Positions 53,292 through 62,548 are shown, counted from the stretch's first letter. The stretch: 64,000 nucleotides of DNA from Bradyrhizobium sp. AZCC 2176 (GCF_036924645.1 NZ_JAZHRX010000001.1:1426001-1490000); one strand, 5' to 3'. Numbers and translations: made by a program. The notes: generated by a model not told the origin, from the sequence alone.

Positions 53292-56168
53292 TTGCGTCTG
53301 ATCAGGTGCCTTGCGCTGTTGGCGCTGGGCCTCATGATTGTTGCGGCCGCGCCGGCGGCGCACGCCATTGACGCGGTCAGCGTCCGCAGTGACGCGCCTG
53401 CCATCGACCTCACCGCCGTGCTTGACCACCAGCGCAGCGAAACCGACCGCATCCAGGTTTCGACCGCGCCGGGAACCGACGGCATCGTCCGCCGCATCGA
53501 GGTCCGCGCCCGCGAGGGCGGGCAGAACTGGGTGGTGTTCGCGCTTGCCAACAACACCGACGACCAACTCGACCGCCTGATCGTCGCGCCGCATTATCGC
53601 ATCGTGTCGTCCGGCCTGTTGTGGCCCGACCTCGGCCTGTCGCGCATCGCCACCATCACGCCGTCGACCGGCGACCGTCCTGAGCGGCAGGAAAGCGCGA
53701 CTGCCGACATCTTCCGCATCACGCTCGATCCCGGCGCCGTCATCACCTTCGTGGCGGAACTGCGCACCGACAAGCTGCCGCAGCTCTATCTGTGGGAGCC
53801 CGACGCCTACAAGGACAAGGTGAACTCGTTCACGCTCTACCAGGGCATCGTGATCGGCATCTCCGGACTCCTGGCCCTCGTGCTGACCATTCTGTTCGTG
53901 GTGAAGGGCAGCATCATGTTCCCCGCCGCCGCCGCGCTGGCCTGGGCGGTGCTGGTCTATATCGGCGTCGATTTCGGCTTCTGGGGCAAGGTGCTCGACA
54001 TGTCGAACAACGCCGAGCGCGTCTGGCGCGCGGCGGGCGAGGCGATCCTGGCGGCGACGCTGCTCGTGTTCCTGTTTGCCTATCTCAATCTCAGCCGCTG
54101 GCATGTGCGCTATTCCCACATCACCGTCGGCTGGCTGGCCTTCCTCGGCTCGCTGGTGGCGCTGGCGCTGTTCGATCCCGCGGTCGCCTCCGGCATTGCA
54201 CGCATCTCACTGGTGCTGATCGCCTTCGCGGGCTTTGCGCTGATCGTCTATCTCTCGACGCATGGTTTCGATCGCGCGGTGCTGTTGATTCCGACCTGGT
54301 TCCTGCTGGTGGTCTGGGTGATCGCGGCCGGCATGACGGTGGCGGGCTCCGTGACCAACGACATCGTCGGTCCCGCGCTGCTCGGCGGCCTCGTGCTGAT
54401 CGTGATGCTGATCGGATTTACGGTGATGCAGCACGCCTTTGCCGGCGGCGGCGCGACCACCGGCATCGTCTCCGACATCGAGCGTCGCGCGCTGGCGCTG
54501 ACCGGTTCCGGCGACCTGATCTGGGACTGGGACGTCTCCGCCGACAAGGTATTCACCAGCCCGGAGACCGAAAGCCTGCTCGGCCTGAAGCGCGGCACGC
54601 TGGAAGGCCCCGCCGCGAAATGGCTGGAGGTGCTGCACCCGCTCGACCAGGATCGTTTCCGCGCAGCCCTCGACAGCGTGCTCGACCAGCGCCGCGGCCG
54701 CCTGGTGCAGGATTTCCGCCTGCGCACGCCCGACGGCCATTTCATGTGGTTCGCGCTGAAGGCGCGTCCGGTGGTCGGCTCCGACGGCGAGGTCTCGCGC
54801 GTGGTCGGAACCCTCACCGACGTCACCGAGATCAAGAACGCCGAAGAGCGCATGCTCCACGACTCCGTGCATGACAACCTCACCGGTCTTCCGAACCGCA
54901 AATTGTTCATGGACCGCCTTGGCGCGGTCGCCAATTTCGCCAAGAGCATGCCGACGCTGCGGCCGACGCTGATGGTGATCGACCTCGACCGTTTCAAGCA
55001 GGTCAATGATTCCGTCGGCATCGCGGTCGGCGATTCCATCCTGCTGACGCTGGCGCGGCGGCTGACGCGCATCCTGAAACCGCAGGATACGCTGGCGCGA
55101 CTGGCCGGCGACCAGTTCGGCCTGATCCTGTTGTCGGAGCAGGACCCGGCGCGCATCACCGCGTTTGCCGAAACCATCCGCAAGACCATCCGCGCGCCGA
55201 TCGCCTTCAACGACCGCGAGATCTTCCTGACCGCTTCCATCGGGCTCGCGCTGTCCGATCCGCAGACGCAACTGTCCGACGAGATCATCAAGGACGCCGA
55301 GCTTGCGATGTATCACTCCAAGCGCATCGGCGGCGACCGCATCGACGTCTACAAGCCCGCCATGCGCGCCCGCAAGACCGACCGCCTGACGCTGGAAAGC
55401 GAACTCCGCCGCGCCATCGAGCGGCAGGAAATCACCATCCTGTACCAGCCGATCGTGCGGCTGGAAGACCGCTCGATCGCCGGCTTCGAGGCCCTGGCGC
55501 GCTGGGACCATCCCAAGCTCGGCCGGATGTCGCCGTCGGAATTCATCACGATCGCCGAGGAAATCGGCCTGATCGTCGATCTCGGCATGTTCGTGCTCGA
55601 CCAGACCGCGCGGCAGCTTTCGGTGTGGCAGCGCGCGATGCGCTCGCGCGAACCGATCTTTGCCTCCGTCAACGTCTCCTCGCGGCAGTTGCTGCGCCAC
55701 GATCTGATCCATGACATCCGCACCGTGCTGTCACGATCGTCGGTGGCGCGCGGCACGCTGAAACTGGAGCTGACGGAATCGCTGGTCATGGAAAACCCTG
55801 AACATGCCGCGCAGATGCTGACGCGTATTCGCGAACTCGGCACCGGGCTGTCGCTGGACGATTTCGGCACCGGCCATTCCTCGCTGGCCTATCTGCAGCG
55901 CTTTCCGTTCGATACCATCAAGATCGACCAGTCCTTCGTGCGCACCACCAGCCGCGGCACGCGACCCGTGATCCTGAAATCGATCATCGCCCTCGCCCAC
56001 GACCTCGGCATGGACGTGGTCGCGGAGGGCGCCGAGACGGATTCGGATGCGGTCGAGCTCTATCAGCTCGGCTGCGAATACGCCCAGGGCTTTGCGTTCG
56101 GTGAGCCGATGGATGCCGACGCCGCGATGCGGCTGCTCACGGAGGAGCGGCTGGAAGCGGCGAGCTAG
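53292..56168 (+). CDS. 7TM-PAS-GGDEF-EAL protein, probable c-di-GMP phosphodiesterase
   Basis: Membrane signalling protein of 958 residues. A signal peptide (RLIRCLALLALGLMIVAAAP) precedes a periplasmic 7TMR-DISMED2-like domain (about 20-170), seven membrane helices (about 180-385), a PAS domain (about 400-520), GGDEF and EAL. The GGDEF site is degenerate (AGDQF, 605-609), so cyclase activity is unlikely. The EAL site is intact: FEALARWDHP (Glu733), LDDFGTGHSSLAYLQ and VVAEGAETDSDA. It should therefore degrade c-di-GMP. The TTG start at 53292 has GGAG 9 bases upstream and yields the signal peptide; longer in-frame forms do not. Confidence 0.9.
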   Translation: MRLIRCLALLALGLMIVAAAPAAHAIDAVSVRSDAPAIDLTAVLDHQRSETDRIQVSTAPGTDGIVRRIEVRAREGGQNWVVFALANNTDDQLDRLIVAPHYRIVSSGLLWPDLGLSRIATITPSTGDRPERQESATADIFRITLDPGAVITFVAELRTDKLPQLYLWEPDAYKDKVNSFTLYQGIVIGISGLLALVLTILFVVKGSIMFPAAAALAWAVLVYIGVDFGFWGKVLDMSNNAERVWRAAGEAILAATLLVFLFAYLNLSRWHVRYSHITVGWLAFLGSLVALALFDPAVASGIARISLVLIAFAGFALIVYLSTHGFDRAVLLIPTWFLLVVWVIAAGMTVAGSVTNDIVGPALLGGLVLIVMLIGFTVMQHAFAGGGATTGIVSDIERRALALTGSGDLIWDWDVSADKVFTSPETESLLGLKRGTLEGPAAKWLEVLHPLDQDRFRAALDSVLDQRRGRLVQDFRLRTPDGHFMWFALKARPVVGSDGEVSRVVGTLTDVTEIKNAEERMLHDSVHDNLTGLPNRKLFMDRLGAVANFAKSMPTLRPTLMVIDLDRFKQVNDSVGIAVGDSILLTLARRLTRILKPQDTLARLAGDQFGLILLSEQDPARITAFAETIRKTIRAPIAFNDREIFLTASIGLALSDPQTQLSDEIIKDAELAMYHSKRIGGDRIDVYKPAMRARKTDRLTLESELRRAIERQEITILYQPIVRLEDRSIAGFEALARWDHPKLGRMSPSEFITIAEEIGLIVDLGMFVLDQTARQLSVWQRAMRSREPIFASVNVSSRQLLRHDLIHDIRTVLSRSSVARGTLKLELTESLVMENPEHAAQMLTRIRELGTGLSLDDFGTGHSSLAYLQRFPFDTIKIDQSFVRTTSRGTRPVILKSIIALAHDLGMDVVAEGAETDSDAVELYQLGCEYAQGFAFGEPMDADAAMRLLTEERLEAAS

Positions 56169-56174
56169 TCTCTT

Positions 56175-56288
56175 CGTCGCCCCTGCGAAAGCAGGGGCCC
56201 ATACGCCGCGGCCCGTCCGTGAAGTGATGGGGCCGGTTGCCTTCGCTACAACAGCAGCCTGTGATTATGGGTCGCCGTCTTCCCTGCG
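56175..56288. repeat. Palindromic intergenic repeat, family A (degenerate)
   Basis: Left arm CGTCGCCCCTGCGAAAGCAG then GGGCCCATA; the right arm TATGGGTCGCCGTCTTCCCT is a decayed inverse. It separates the convergent phosphodiesterase and L,D-transpeptidase genes. Confidence 0.7.
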
Positions 56289-56305
56289 CGCGGCGTGCCT
56301 TGGTC

Positions 56306-57841
56306 TTACCACCAGCCCGGTTGCATCGGACGATAGTACTGGCCGCCGCGGCGGCGCGTGTTGCCGGTTTGGGGGGCCGGATCGCGCGGAAAATTGAAGA
56401 AGCCGAAACCGTTGTCGCCCTGGACGTCGTCGCTCGCAACAAGGACATCGGCCGTAGGCTGGCGCGTTATAAAGCCGCCCTGGGGCTGGTTGTTCAGCAC
56501 CGCGACGAACTCGGTGCGATAGTTGGTTTCGCTGCTCAGCGGCTCGTCCGAGACGACGATCGAGGATCGCGGCAATGCGGTCGGCGCGATGCGATCGAGC
56601 ACCTCCTGCGGCATGGTGATGCGCTCCAGCGCGGCCTTGGCGTTGTCGCCGTTGTCGATCGTGACCGCGGTCCAGCGCAGGCTCGCCTCATTGCGCGCCA
56701 CCGCCGTGAACACATGCGTGCCGATCGGCCTTTCGGGATTGCGGATCGTGACCGGAACCTCAATCGTCGCATCGAACACGATGCCGCCGCCGTCAGGTGC
56801 CGGCTTATGCGTGGGGCGGCGCACGTAAAGCTTCTGCGTCGCGCGGCTGATGTAGATCGAGACCGGCTCGAGCGCGAGCTTCGCCTCGCTCGCCGCTTTG
56901 GCGGTGTCGACCTTCCTGGTCTCGGCCGCCTTGGCAGCGTCTTTTGCGGCGGCGGCGGCGCCGGGCTTCGACTTCGCGTCATCCCTGGCAGTGTCGAGCT
57001 GCGTCCCCAGTTCCGCGGCCTTGGCGTCGGCCGTTTGCTTGAGGTGCTCGGCCCGCGCCTTGGCCTCGTCGGTCTTTGCGGCAGCGAGCGCCTTGTCGGC
57101 GTAAGCGAGCCCAGCGTCGGCGCGGGTCTTGAGCCCCTCCAGCTTGCGCAGCGACACCTTGAGCGACGCCACCTCGCGCGCCGCGGTCGCGGCGGCTTTC
57201 TTCGCCTCCCCGGCCGTCGTTGCGGCCTCCGCGGCCTCGCGGGCAAGCGTCTCGGCGCGCGCCGGTGCAGCCGCAATGGCCTCCGGGCTCGGCACGAATA
57301 GCGCCGGGTGGGAGAACTCGACCGGCTCGGCGTTATCAGGCGAGACGATTACCCGCATCCCGATCCGCGTCCTGTCGAACAATTTCTCGGCGAAGCCAAA
57401 GGGCATCCGCACGCAGCCGTGCGAGGCCGCGTATCCGGGCAGCGGGCCGCCGTGCAGCGCGATGCCGTTCCAGGTGATGCGCTGCATGTTCGGCATCTCG
57501 GCATCGTCATAGAGGCTCGAATGGTGATCCTTGTTCTTCTCGAGGATGGCGAACACGCCGGCAGGCGTCTCGCGTCCAGTGGTGCCGGTTGAAACCGGCG
57601 CGCGCAGGATCCAGCCGTCGGCGTCGTAGATGGTGACCTGCTGGGTCTTGATCGAAACGATCGCCATGATCGGCTCGCCTGCGTCGCGCGGCGCCGTCGC
57701 CTCGGCGGGGGGCTTGGGGCGCACTTGTGTCGCCGCGGCGTCAGCGGCCAGCGCGGCCATCACCGCGAGCGTCACAATGGCGGGGGGACCCCAACGCCGC
57801 ATCGCCACGGTGGATCGCGCCATCGTAACTCGATTCACCAT
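56306..57841 (-). CDS. L,D-transpeptidase (YkuD) with Ala-rich helical middle and second YkuD-like half
   Basis: Envelope enzyme of 511 residues that cross-links peptidoglycan or attaches proteins to it. An N-terminal hydrophobic segment (about 19-38) serves as signal or anchor. The YkuD domain (about 55-165) has the signature LHGGPLPGYAASHGCVRMP with His130 and nucleophile Cys143. A long Ala/Lys/Glu-rich helical region (about 180-330) follows. The C-terminal third (SIYISRATQKLYVRRPTH, IEVPVTIRNPERPIGTHVFT) resembles the start of another YkuD domain but lacks a catalytic Cys. ATG 57841 is used; ATG 57823 is an alternative. Confidence 0.88.
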   Translation of the reverse strand: MVNRVTMARSTVAMRRWGPPAIVTLAVMAALAADAAATQVRPKPPAEATAPRDAGEPIMAIVSIKTQQVTIYDADGWILRAPVSTGTTGRETPAGVFAILEKNKDHHSSLYDDAEMPNMQRITWNGIALHGGPLPGYAASHGCVRMPFGFAEKLFDRTRIGMRVIVSPDNAEPVEFSHPALFVPSPEAIAAAPARAETLAREAAEAATTAGEAKKAAATAAREVASLKVSLRKLEGLKTRADAGLAYADKALAAAKTDEAKARAEHLKQTADAKAAELGTQLDTARDDAKSKPGAAAAAKDAAKAAETRKVDTAKAASEAKLALEPVSIYISRATQKLYVRRPTHKPAPDGGGIVFDATIEVPVTIRNPERPIGTHVFTAVARNEASLRWTAVTIDNGDNAKAALERITMPQEVLDRIAPTALPRSSIVVSDEPLSSETNYRTEFVAVLNNQPQGGFITRQPTADVLVASDDVQGDNGFGFFNFPRDPAPQTGNTRRRGGQYYRPMQPGWW

Positions 57842-58112
57842 GCCATGCCCCGGTTGAAATGCCTGTCCGCGCTTGCATCGATCAAGTGTCAGATCGCGAC
57901 TTTGGACTAACTAACCGCCGCCACCATCTACGCCGCCAATTCGCGCCTTAAGACTATCGGCACGCTCCATTGGCAGTTCTCTCATATACGACGGCCGGCG
58001 TAGCAGGAAGGGTGGCTCGCGGCTGAATTGGCACTTTTTGGACGTGCAGCACGTAGCGCGACATTTACTTTGGAGGTAGACCAACTCAGGCAGCCAGCAC
58101 CACGGCAATGCC

Positions 58113-58760
58113 CTAATCCTTCGCCCGCAGTATGCTGATCCGCGTTTCATCGACGAAACTCTTGATGTCCTGATCGGGGCGGCGGAACAGATTACGTTCG
58201 ACAATGAGTGAGCGGCCGCTGATTGTCTTGGTGCAGCGCTCCTTGAGGTAGATGCCTCCCACTGGCTGATCTCCTGCACCCGGCTGGCCCTCGGTGCATG
58301 CCCAGCCGTCCGAGCCGTAGCGCGATTTGGCCTGCAGCCCCAGGAGAAACGCCTTCTTCCGGATATAGAGACGCGCCTTCGGATCGGTCTCGATCTGCAG
58401 ACCGGCAACATGGCCGGTATCGTCGATCAGCAAGGTCAGGATCGCGGGATGGCCCGCCACCATCGTGCCGTCGCGGCTGGTCGATGGATCGTAACCAAAT
58501 CGGATCGCCCGTGTTCCATTCTTCTCGGCAGGACAGTCGCGCCAATCCTTCCAGCCAGAAAGTGTTCGCTTCGAATCCGCCGCGCAAGAGAAGTCGACGT
58601 AACCTGACTCCGCCAGCTCGGCCGCGGCCATTCCGAGGCGAATGTCGCGCAGATCGTTGCCGCCGAACTCTTCCGTCCGTGCCGGAGAGTACGCAAGTGC
58701 GACGGCCTGCCAGACAAGCAGGCCCGCGGCAAGAACTCCCGATAGCGTCAGTCTGTCCAT
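58113..58760 (-). CDS. Exported hypothetical protein in the PQQ-dehydrogenase operon
   Basis: Unrecognised protein of 215 residues. A signal peptide is clear (LTLSGVLAAGLLVWQAVALA). The mature part has four Cys in pairs (YVDFSCAADSKRT, WRDCPAEKNGTR, GWACTEGQPG, LKERCTKTISG) consistent with periplasmic disulfides. DIRLGMAAAELAESGYVDFS resembles small exported proteins that follow cytochrome or PQQ genes. The ATG at 58760 shares one base with the stop of the cytochrome gene (TGATG), so it is the last gene of that operon. A role in dehydrogenase maturation is possible but unproven. Confidence 0.7.
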   Translation of the reverse strand: MDRLTLSGVLAAGLLVWQAVALAYSPARTEEFGGNDLRDIRLGMAAAELAESGYVDFSCAADSKRTLSGWKDWRDCPAEKNGTRAIRFGYDPSTSRDGTMVAGHPAILTLLIDDTGHVAGLQIETDPKARLYIRKKAFLLGLQAKSRYGSDGWACTEGQPGAGDQPVGGIYLKERCTKTISGRSLIVERNLFRRPDQDIKSFVDETRISILRAKD

Positions 58761-59326
58761 CACTTGCCCTTCCCCATGCTGGCGGTCGCATCATCCGGCT
58801 TCTGCGCCTTGTAGACGTCGCATACCCGCGACGTGCTTGAGAAGAAGGCGACGCATTCCGCGTAAGTGGGTTCACCCGCTCCCTTGATATGGGCGATCAC
58901 GTAATCGGCGACGGCTTCGATATCCTTCGGCCGCAGAAATGTTCCGCCCTCGGGCGGCATCTGTGCCCCCGCGTCCTGGCGGTTCATGCCATGGCATTTC
59001 ACCTCATCGTAGGCGCCGCGCATGAAGAACGGCATCCCCGTGCCTGGCCGCCCGCAGCCGACGGTTTCAATGATCTGATCCCGCGTCAGCTCGGTCTTGC
59101 GCAGCGACAGCGCATCGCCGCCATAGCCACCGCCGCCATTGCCGTGCCATTTGTGGCAACCCACGCAATTCGCGCGACTGAACACCGCCTTGCCGGTATT
59201 GGTCGGATCCGAGGCCGGCGCCTGCGCCGACTGACCGTAGGTCGCGGCCGGCATCGAAAAATTCAGGGCGACGACGCTGGCAAGCAGCAGCTCGTCTGCC
59301 GCCGGGAATCTGTTGAAGATCATCAT
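58760..59326 (-). CDS. Periplasmic c-type cytochrome, electron acceptor of the PQQ dehydrogenase
   Basis: Exported cytochrome of 188 residues (signal about 1-36). Haem is bound at CVGCH (54-58, in ANCVGCHKWHGNGGGGYGG). GCGRPGTGMPFF and QMPPEGGTFLRPKDIEAVAD carry the likely Met ligand; extra Cys are present (VKCHGMNRQD, AECVAFF, RVCDVY). It is 60 bases downstream of the PQQ dehydrogenase gene, and cytochromes in this position usually take its electrons. The ATG at 59326 follows AAGAGA. It is not a recognisable XoxG, so the name is left open. Confidence 0.85.
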   Translation of the reverse strand: MMIFNRFPAADELLLASVVALNFSMPAATYGQSAQAPASDPTNTGKAVFSRANCVGCHKWHGNGGGGYGGDALSLRKTELTRDQIIETVGCGRPGTGMPFFMRGAYDEVKCHGMNRQDAGAQMPPEGGTFLRPKDIEAVADYVIAHIKGAGEPTYAECVAFFSSTSRVCDVYKAQKPDDATASMGKGK

Positions 59327-59386
59327 TGCATCTCTTGTCGAAGAAGCGGGAGGGCCCGCCGTTGGCGGACCCTCCATTTTTGGATG

Positions 59387-61174
59387 TCAGAGTGCGAATA
59401 CGTAGAGCATCGATCCCGGCTGTATCTTCTTCAATTCGGGCGTCGAATCGATGAACCACTTGTCCCAGGCGCCGCCCAGGCCGACCAGAATGGCGACGTA
59501 CTGTTTGCCGTCGACCGTAAAGGTCATCGGCGGTGCGTTGACGCCGCCGCCCGTGTTGAACTCCCAGAGCTTCTGCAATGACTTGGCGTCAAGCGCCATC
59601 ACTTCGCCGGACGGCTGGCCGGTGAAGACGAGGTCAGGAGTCGCAAGCATGCCGCCCAAATTGGGGAACGGCGTTTCCATTTTGCCGGCGATCTTGCCGG
59701 TCGTCACGTCGATCGCAGTCACGCTGCCGGTGATCGTGAACGGCTGGCTCGGGCCGCCGCCGGTCCAGAACTCACGAGGTTTCAGTTTTTCCGGCGTCAT
59801 CACCTCAACTTTGATGCGATTGCAGCTCTCGATCACCGGGATGTACCAGAGCTTCAGATCCGGATTATAGGCCGTCGGCGGCCAGTTCTTACCGCCCATA
59901 TTGCCGGGGCAGATGTCGGTTTCCATGTTGGTGCGGCTTGGCGTCACCGACGCGATATAGGTCTGCACCTGCTTGTTCGAGTCATACTCGATCGGCTTGC
60001 CGGTCTCCGCGTCGAGCCCTTTGGTCCATGTGACTTTCTTGACGAATGGGAGGCCCCAGACGAACTTGCCGTTGGTGCGATCGATCGCATAGGCGAAGCC
60101 GTTGCGGTCCGCTTCGAGCGCGAGCTTCCGCGGACCGCTGGGCCCGGGGATATCGACCAGCACGTTTTCGGCCACGCTGTCATAGTCGTAGGGGTCGTTC
60201 GGCGTGTGCTGATAGTGCCACTTGATCTTGCCGGTTGTGGCGTCAAGGGCCAGCGAGCTGTCGGTGTAAAGGTTGTCGCCCGGCCGATAGGCGTTATCCC
60301 AGTCCGGTCCGGGATTGCCGATGCCCCAGATGAGGGTGTCGGTTGCGGGATCGTAGGTGCCGGTTACCCAGGTCGAACCGCCGCCGGCGGCAGCCGCGTT
60401 GTTGCTGTCCTTCCAGGTTTCGCTGCCGGGCTCGCCCTTGCCCGGGATCGTGTGGGTGCGCCAGACCTCCTTCTGGGTCGCAAGGTCGGTGGCGGCGATC
60501 CAGCCACGGATGCCGTACTCCGCGCCGGCCACGCCGGTGATCGCCATGTTCTTGACGATCAACGGCGCGCCGGTGATCACCTCGCCCTTGTCCGGATCGG
60601 CGACAGTCCGCTGCCAGGCGACCTGGCCGGTATCCTTGTTGGTCGCGATCAGCCGGCCATCAAGCGTGTGGGAAATGACGAGATCACCCCACAGTGCGAC
60701 GCCGCGGTTGTCGACGCCGCAGCACGCCACAGCACCAGCCCAGTCACGGTCCGTCTTGGGATCCATCTTCCAGACCAGCACGCCGCGGCCACCATGCGCA
60801 TCGATCTTGTAAACGGAACCCCATCCATCGGTAACGTAGAGAAAGCCGTTCTCGGCAATGGGCGTGCCTTCCAGCCCGCCATGGCTCCAGATGCCGCCGC
60901 CTTCGATGCCGCCGAGGTGCATGGTCCAGGCGACCTTCAGGTTCTTCACGTTATCGCGGTTGACCTCCTTCAGGCTGGAGAACCGGTGAGCCGAGTAATT
61001 CTGATGATGATGAAGCCAGTTGCCCGGCTCCTTGTCGACGTTGAGCAGCCGTTCCTGATTGACCTGGTCCGCGGCGGAGACAGGAAGTGCGCCCATCACG
61101 CTTGCGGCAGCCACCGCTGCGGCAAGCCGACAGGCTCGCGTCAACATTTTTGTGTGACCTGAAGATCGCTCCAT
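59387..61174 (-). CDS. PQQ-dependent alcohol dehydrogenase, probable lanthanide type
   Basis: Periplasmic eight-bladed propeller enzyme of 595 residues oxidising an alcohol to an aldehyde. The signal peptide is residues about 1-35 (LAAAVAAASVMGALPVSAAD). The vicinal disulfide AVACCGVDNRG (Cys151-152) and repeated tryptophan-docking motifs (ALDATTGKIKWHYQ) are present. The catalytic Asp330 is followed two residues later by Asp332 (PYDYDSVAE); that D-x-D is the mark of lanthanide-using XoxF/ExaF/PedH enzymes, while calcium enzymes have Ala, Ser or Thr there. AAGGAGG lies 8 bases before the ATG. The substrate (methanol, ethanol or longer) is undecided. Confidence 0.92.
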   Translation of the reverse strand: MERSSGHTKMLTRACRLAAAVAAASVMGALPVSAADQVNQERLLNVDKEPGNWLHHHQNYSAHRFSSLKEVNRDNVKNLKVAWTMHLGGIEGGGIWSHGGLEGTPIAENGFLYVTDGWGSVYKIDAHGGRGVLVWKMDPKTDRDWAGAVACCGVDNRGVALWGDLVISHTLDGRLIATNKDTGQVAWQRTVADPDKGEVITGAPLIVKNMAITGVAGAEYGIRGWIAATDLATQKEVWRTHTIPGKGEPGSETWKDSNNAAAAGGGSTWVTGTYDPATDTLIWGIGNPGPDWDNAYRPGDNLYTDSSLALDATTGKIKWHYQHTPNDPYDYDSVAENVLVDIPGPSGPRKLALEADRNGFAYAIDRTNGKFVWGLPFVKKVTWTKGLDAETGKPIEYDSNKQVQTYIASVTPSRTNMETDICPGNMGGKNWPPTAYNPDLKLWYIPVIESCNRIKVEVMTPEKLKPREFWTGGGPSQPFTITGSVTAIDVTTGKIAGKMETPFPNLGGMLATPDLVFTGQPSGEVMALDAKSLQKLWEFNTGGGVNAPPMTFTVDGKQYVAILVGLGGAWDKWFIDSTPELKKIQPGSMLYVFAL

Positions 61175-61294
61175 GAGTAATGCCTCCTTGCTGGCAAGTT
61201 CTTGTTCGCAGATCATGTTGGATCGAACGTCCGGCATATCCGGGCGTTCGCTGACGGGCCCCATTCAACGGGCTTCACCAGTCCGCTGTCGCGA

Positions 61295-61804
61295 TCATGG
61301 CGTTCGTGAAACCTGCACCTCCGTTTCCTTGGTTCCGGCTTTCTGGAAAACGACGGCGCATGTGAACGTCTCGCCATCGACGAGCTTCTGCCGCGTCTGC
61401 AGCAGCATGACGTGATATCCGTCGTGCTTGAGTTCGATCGTCTTGCTCTCCGGGATCGGAATGGACTTGATCTCGCGCATGGCGGGCGCGCCTTCGCCGC
61501 GATCGACCGTATGCTTTACGACGAAATTCGCGAACGGACAGCGGACGCGCAGGATGGCATCGGCTTCGGCAGCATCGTTCCTGATCGTCATCAGCAGCGG
61601 GAGATCGATACCGACTTCGTCGGACGCCGGCACCCGGGCGTTCGTCAATTGCAGCGCATCGCCTGCGAAGCCGGGCGTCAGCCCAACTCCGGCAACAAGT
61701 TCGGCAAACAGTCCGAGCGCCAGAAGCCGGGATCTGCCGGGCAGCGCAGCCCACCCTGCCCGATCAAGAACACCATCAAGACTCGATGCCGCTATGGCGC
61801 TCAT
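61295..61804 (-). CDS. PCu(A)C-like periplasmic copper chaperone
   Basis: Protein of 169 residues with a hydrophobic N-terminal segment (about 20-48, LLALGLFAELVAGVGLTPGF). The cupredoxin-like domain shows LLMTIRNDAAEADAILRV, VVKHTVDRGEGAPAMREI and KHDGYHVMLLQTRQKL, i.e. a DUF461 pattern with the H-x-M copper site (HVM). Such chaperones deliver Cu(I) to oxidases. It is the gene just upstream of the PQQ dehydrogenase (120 bases), on the same strand, which suggests supply of copper to the electron-transfer chain. The association is inference. Confidence 0.78.
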   Translation of the reverse strand: MSAIAASSLDGVLDRAGWAALPGRSRLLALGLFAELVAGVGLTPGFAGDALQLTNARVPASDEVGIDLPLLMTIRNDAAEADAILRVRCPFANFVVKHTVDRGEGAPAMREIKSIPIPESKTIELKHDGYHVMLLQTRQKLVDGETFTCAVVFQKAGTKETEVQVSRTP

Positions 61805-62066
61805 CGGCTATCGCCGCGGCCATCAGAGATTTGCAGGCGTGGGACGCCCAAACGACCATGTCGTCGGAACCATCGGCGCCATCCTCCCACGATCGATTTT
61901 TCTTCTTGTCTTATAAGTTGCGCCCCAAATTGAGGCGGCGGTAGGGCCGGTGTCTGTGGAAAATGATTCCAGCGGGAGACTCGCTTGGCGTATTCCATAC
62001 CAATCGATATCCTGCACGGAAACGCGGCGCTGCATGCACCGATGATGACGGGTGAGCGGCACGCGC

Positions 62067-62324
62067 TCACCGCCTCGCGGGCATCTTCTTGAACTTCACG
62101 CTTTTCCCATCCGCCTGCCGCGTCGCGATGTAGCCGGCTTCCAGGCAGGCCTCGCGCTGTGGCATTTTCTCCTGCGGGCTGCGCAGCGTCTCCCACCAGG
62201 ATGCGCGCTGCGCGGCGCGCGGCAGGGCGGCGTCGATGATCTCCTCGATCTGTTCGAAGCTCAGCACGAATTCGGCACGCTTCTGCGCCTTCAGATAGTC
62301 CCGCAAGGGATCGTAAACGTTCAC
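62067..62324 (-). CDS. DUF7662-type small protein
   Basis: Cytoplasmic protein of 85 residues. VYDPLRDYLKAQKRAEFVLS, FEQIEEIIDAALPRAAQRAS, WWETLRSPQEKMPQREACLE and AGYIA match a small family I recall as DUF7662 (YDPL-x-x-YL start, WW, AGY end). The function is unknown; members often have a basic tail, here GKSVKFKKMPARR. The GTG at 62324 is chosen because GAGGA lies 5 bases upstream and it directly precedes the conserved YDPLRDYL; longer forms upstream lack family match. Confidence 0.78.
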   Translation of the reverse strand: MNVYDPLRDYLKAQKRAEFVLSFEQIEEIIDAALPRAAQRASWWETLRSPQEKMPQREACLEAGYIATRQADGKSVKFKKMPARR

Positions 62325-62548
62325 GCGTGTCCTCAATGGTGATTTGCACAAAACCGTCGACGCCGGCAACCCGGCGTTAACTCTCTATCATATCGCCGTC
62401 GTCGTTTAAGGCCGCAACAACATATCCGGCCGCATATCCGAAGGCTTGGAGCGGACGATGCTATTCGGACGGCAAAGCGACGTGGCCGGGAAAGATCTGA
62501 CCGGGAAAGGGCTGGTTCAGGAAAGCTTCCAACCGCCGGCCCTGGCGC

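Noticed and set aside
54207..55712. Long minus-strand open frame opposite the GGDEF/EAL gene
   Set aside because: Shadow of the real gene, with antisense-type composition.
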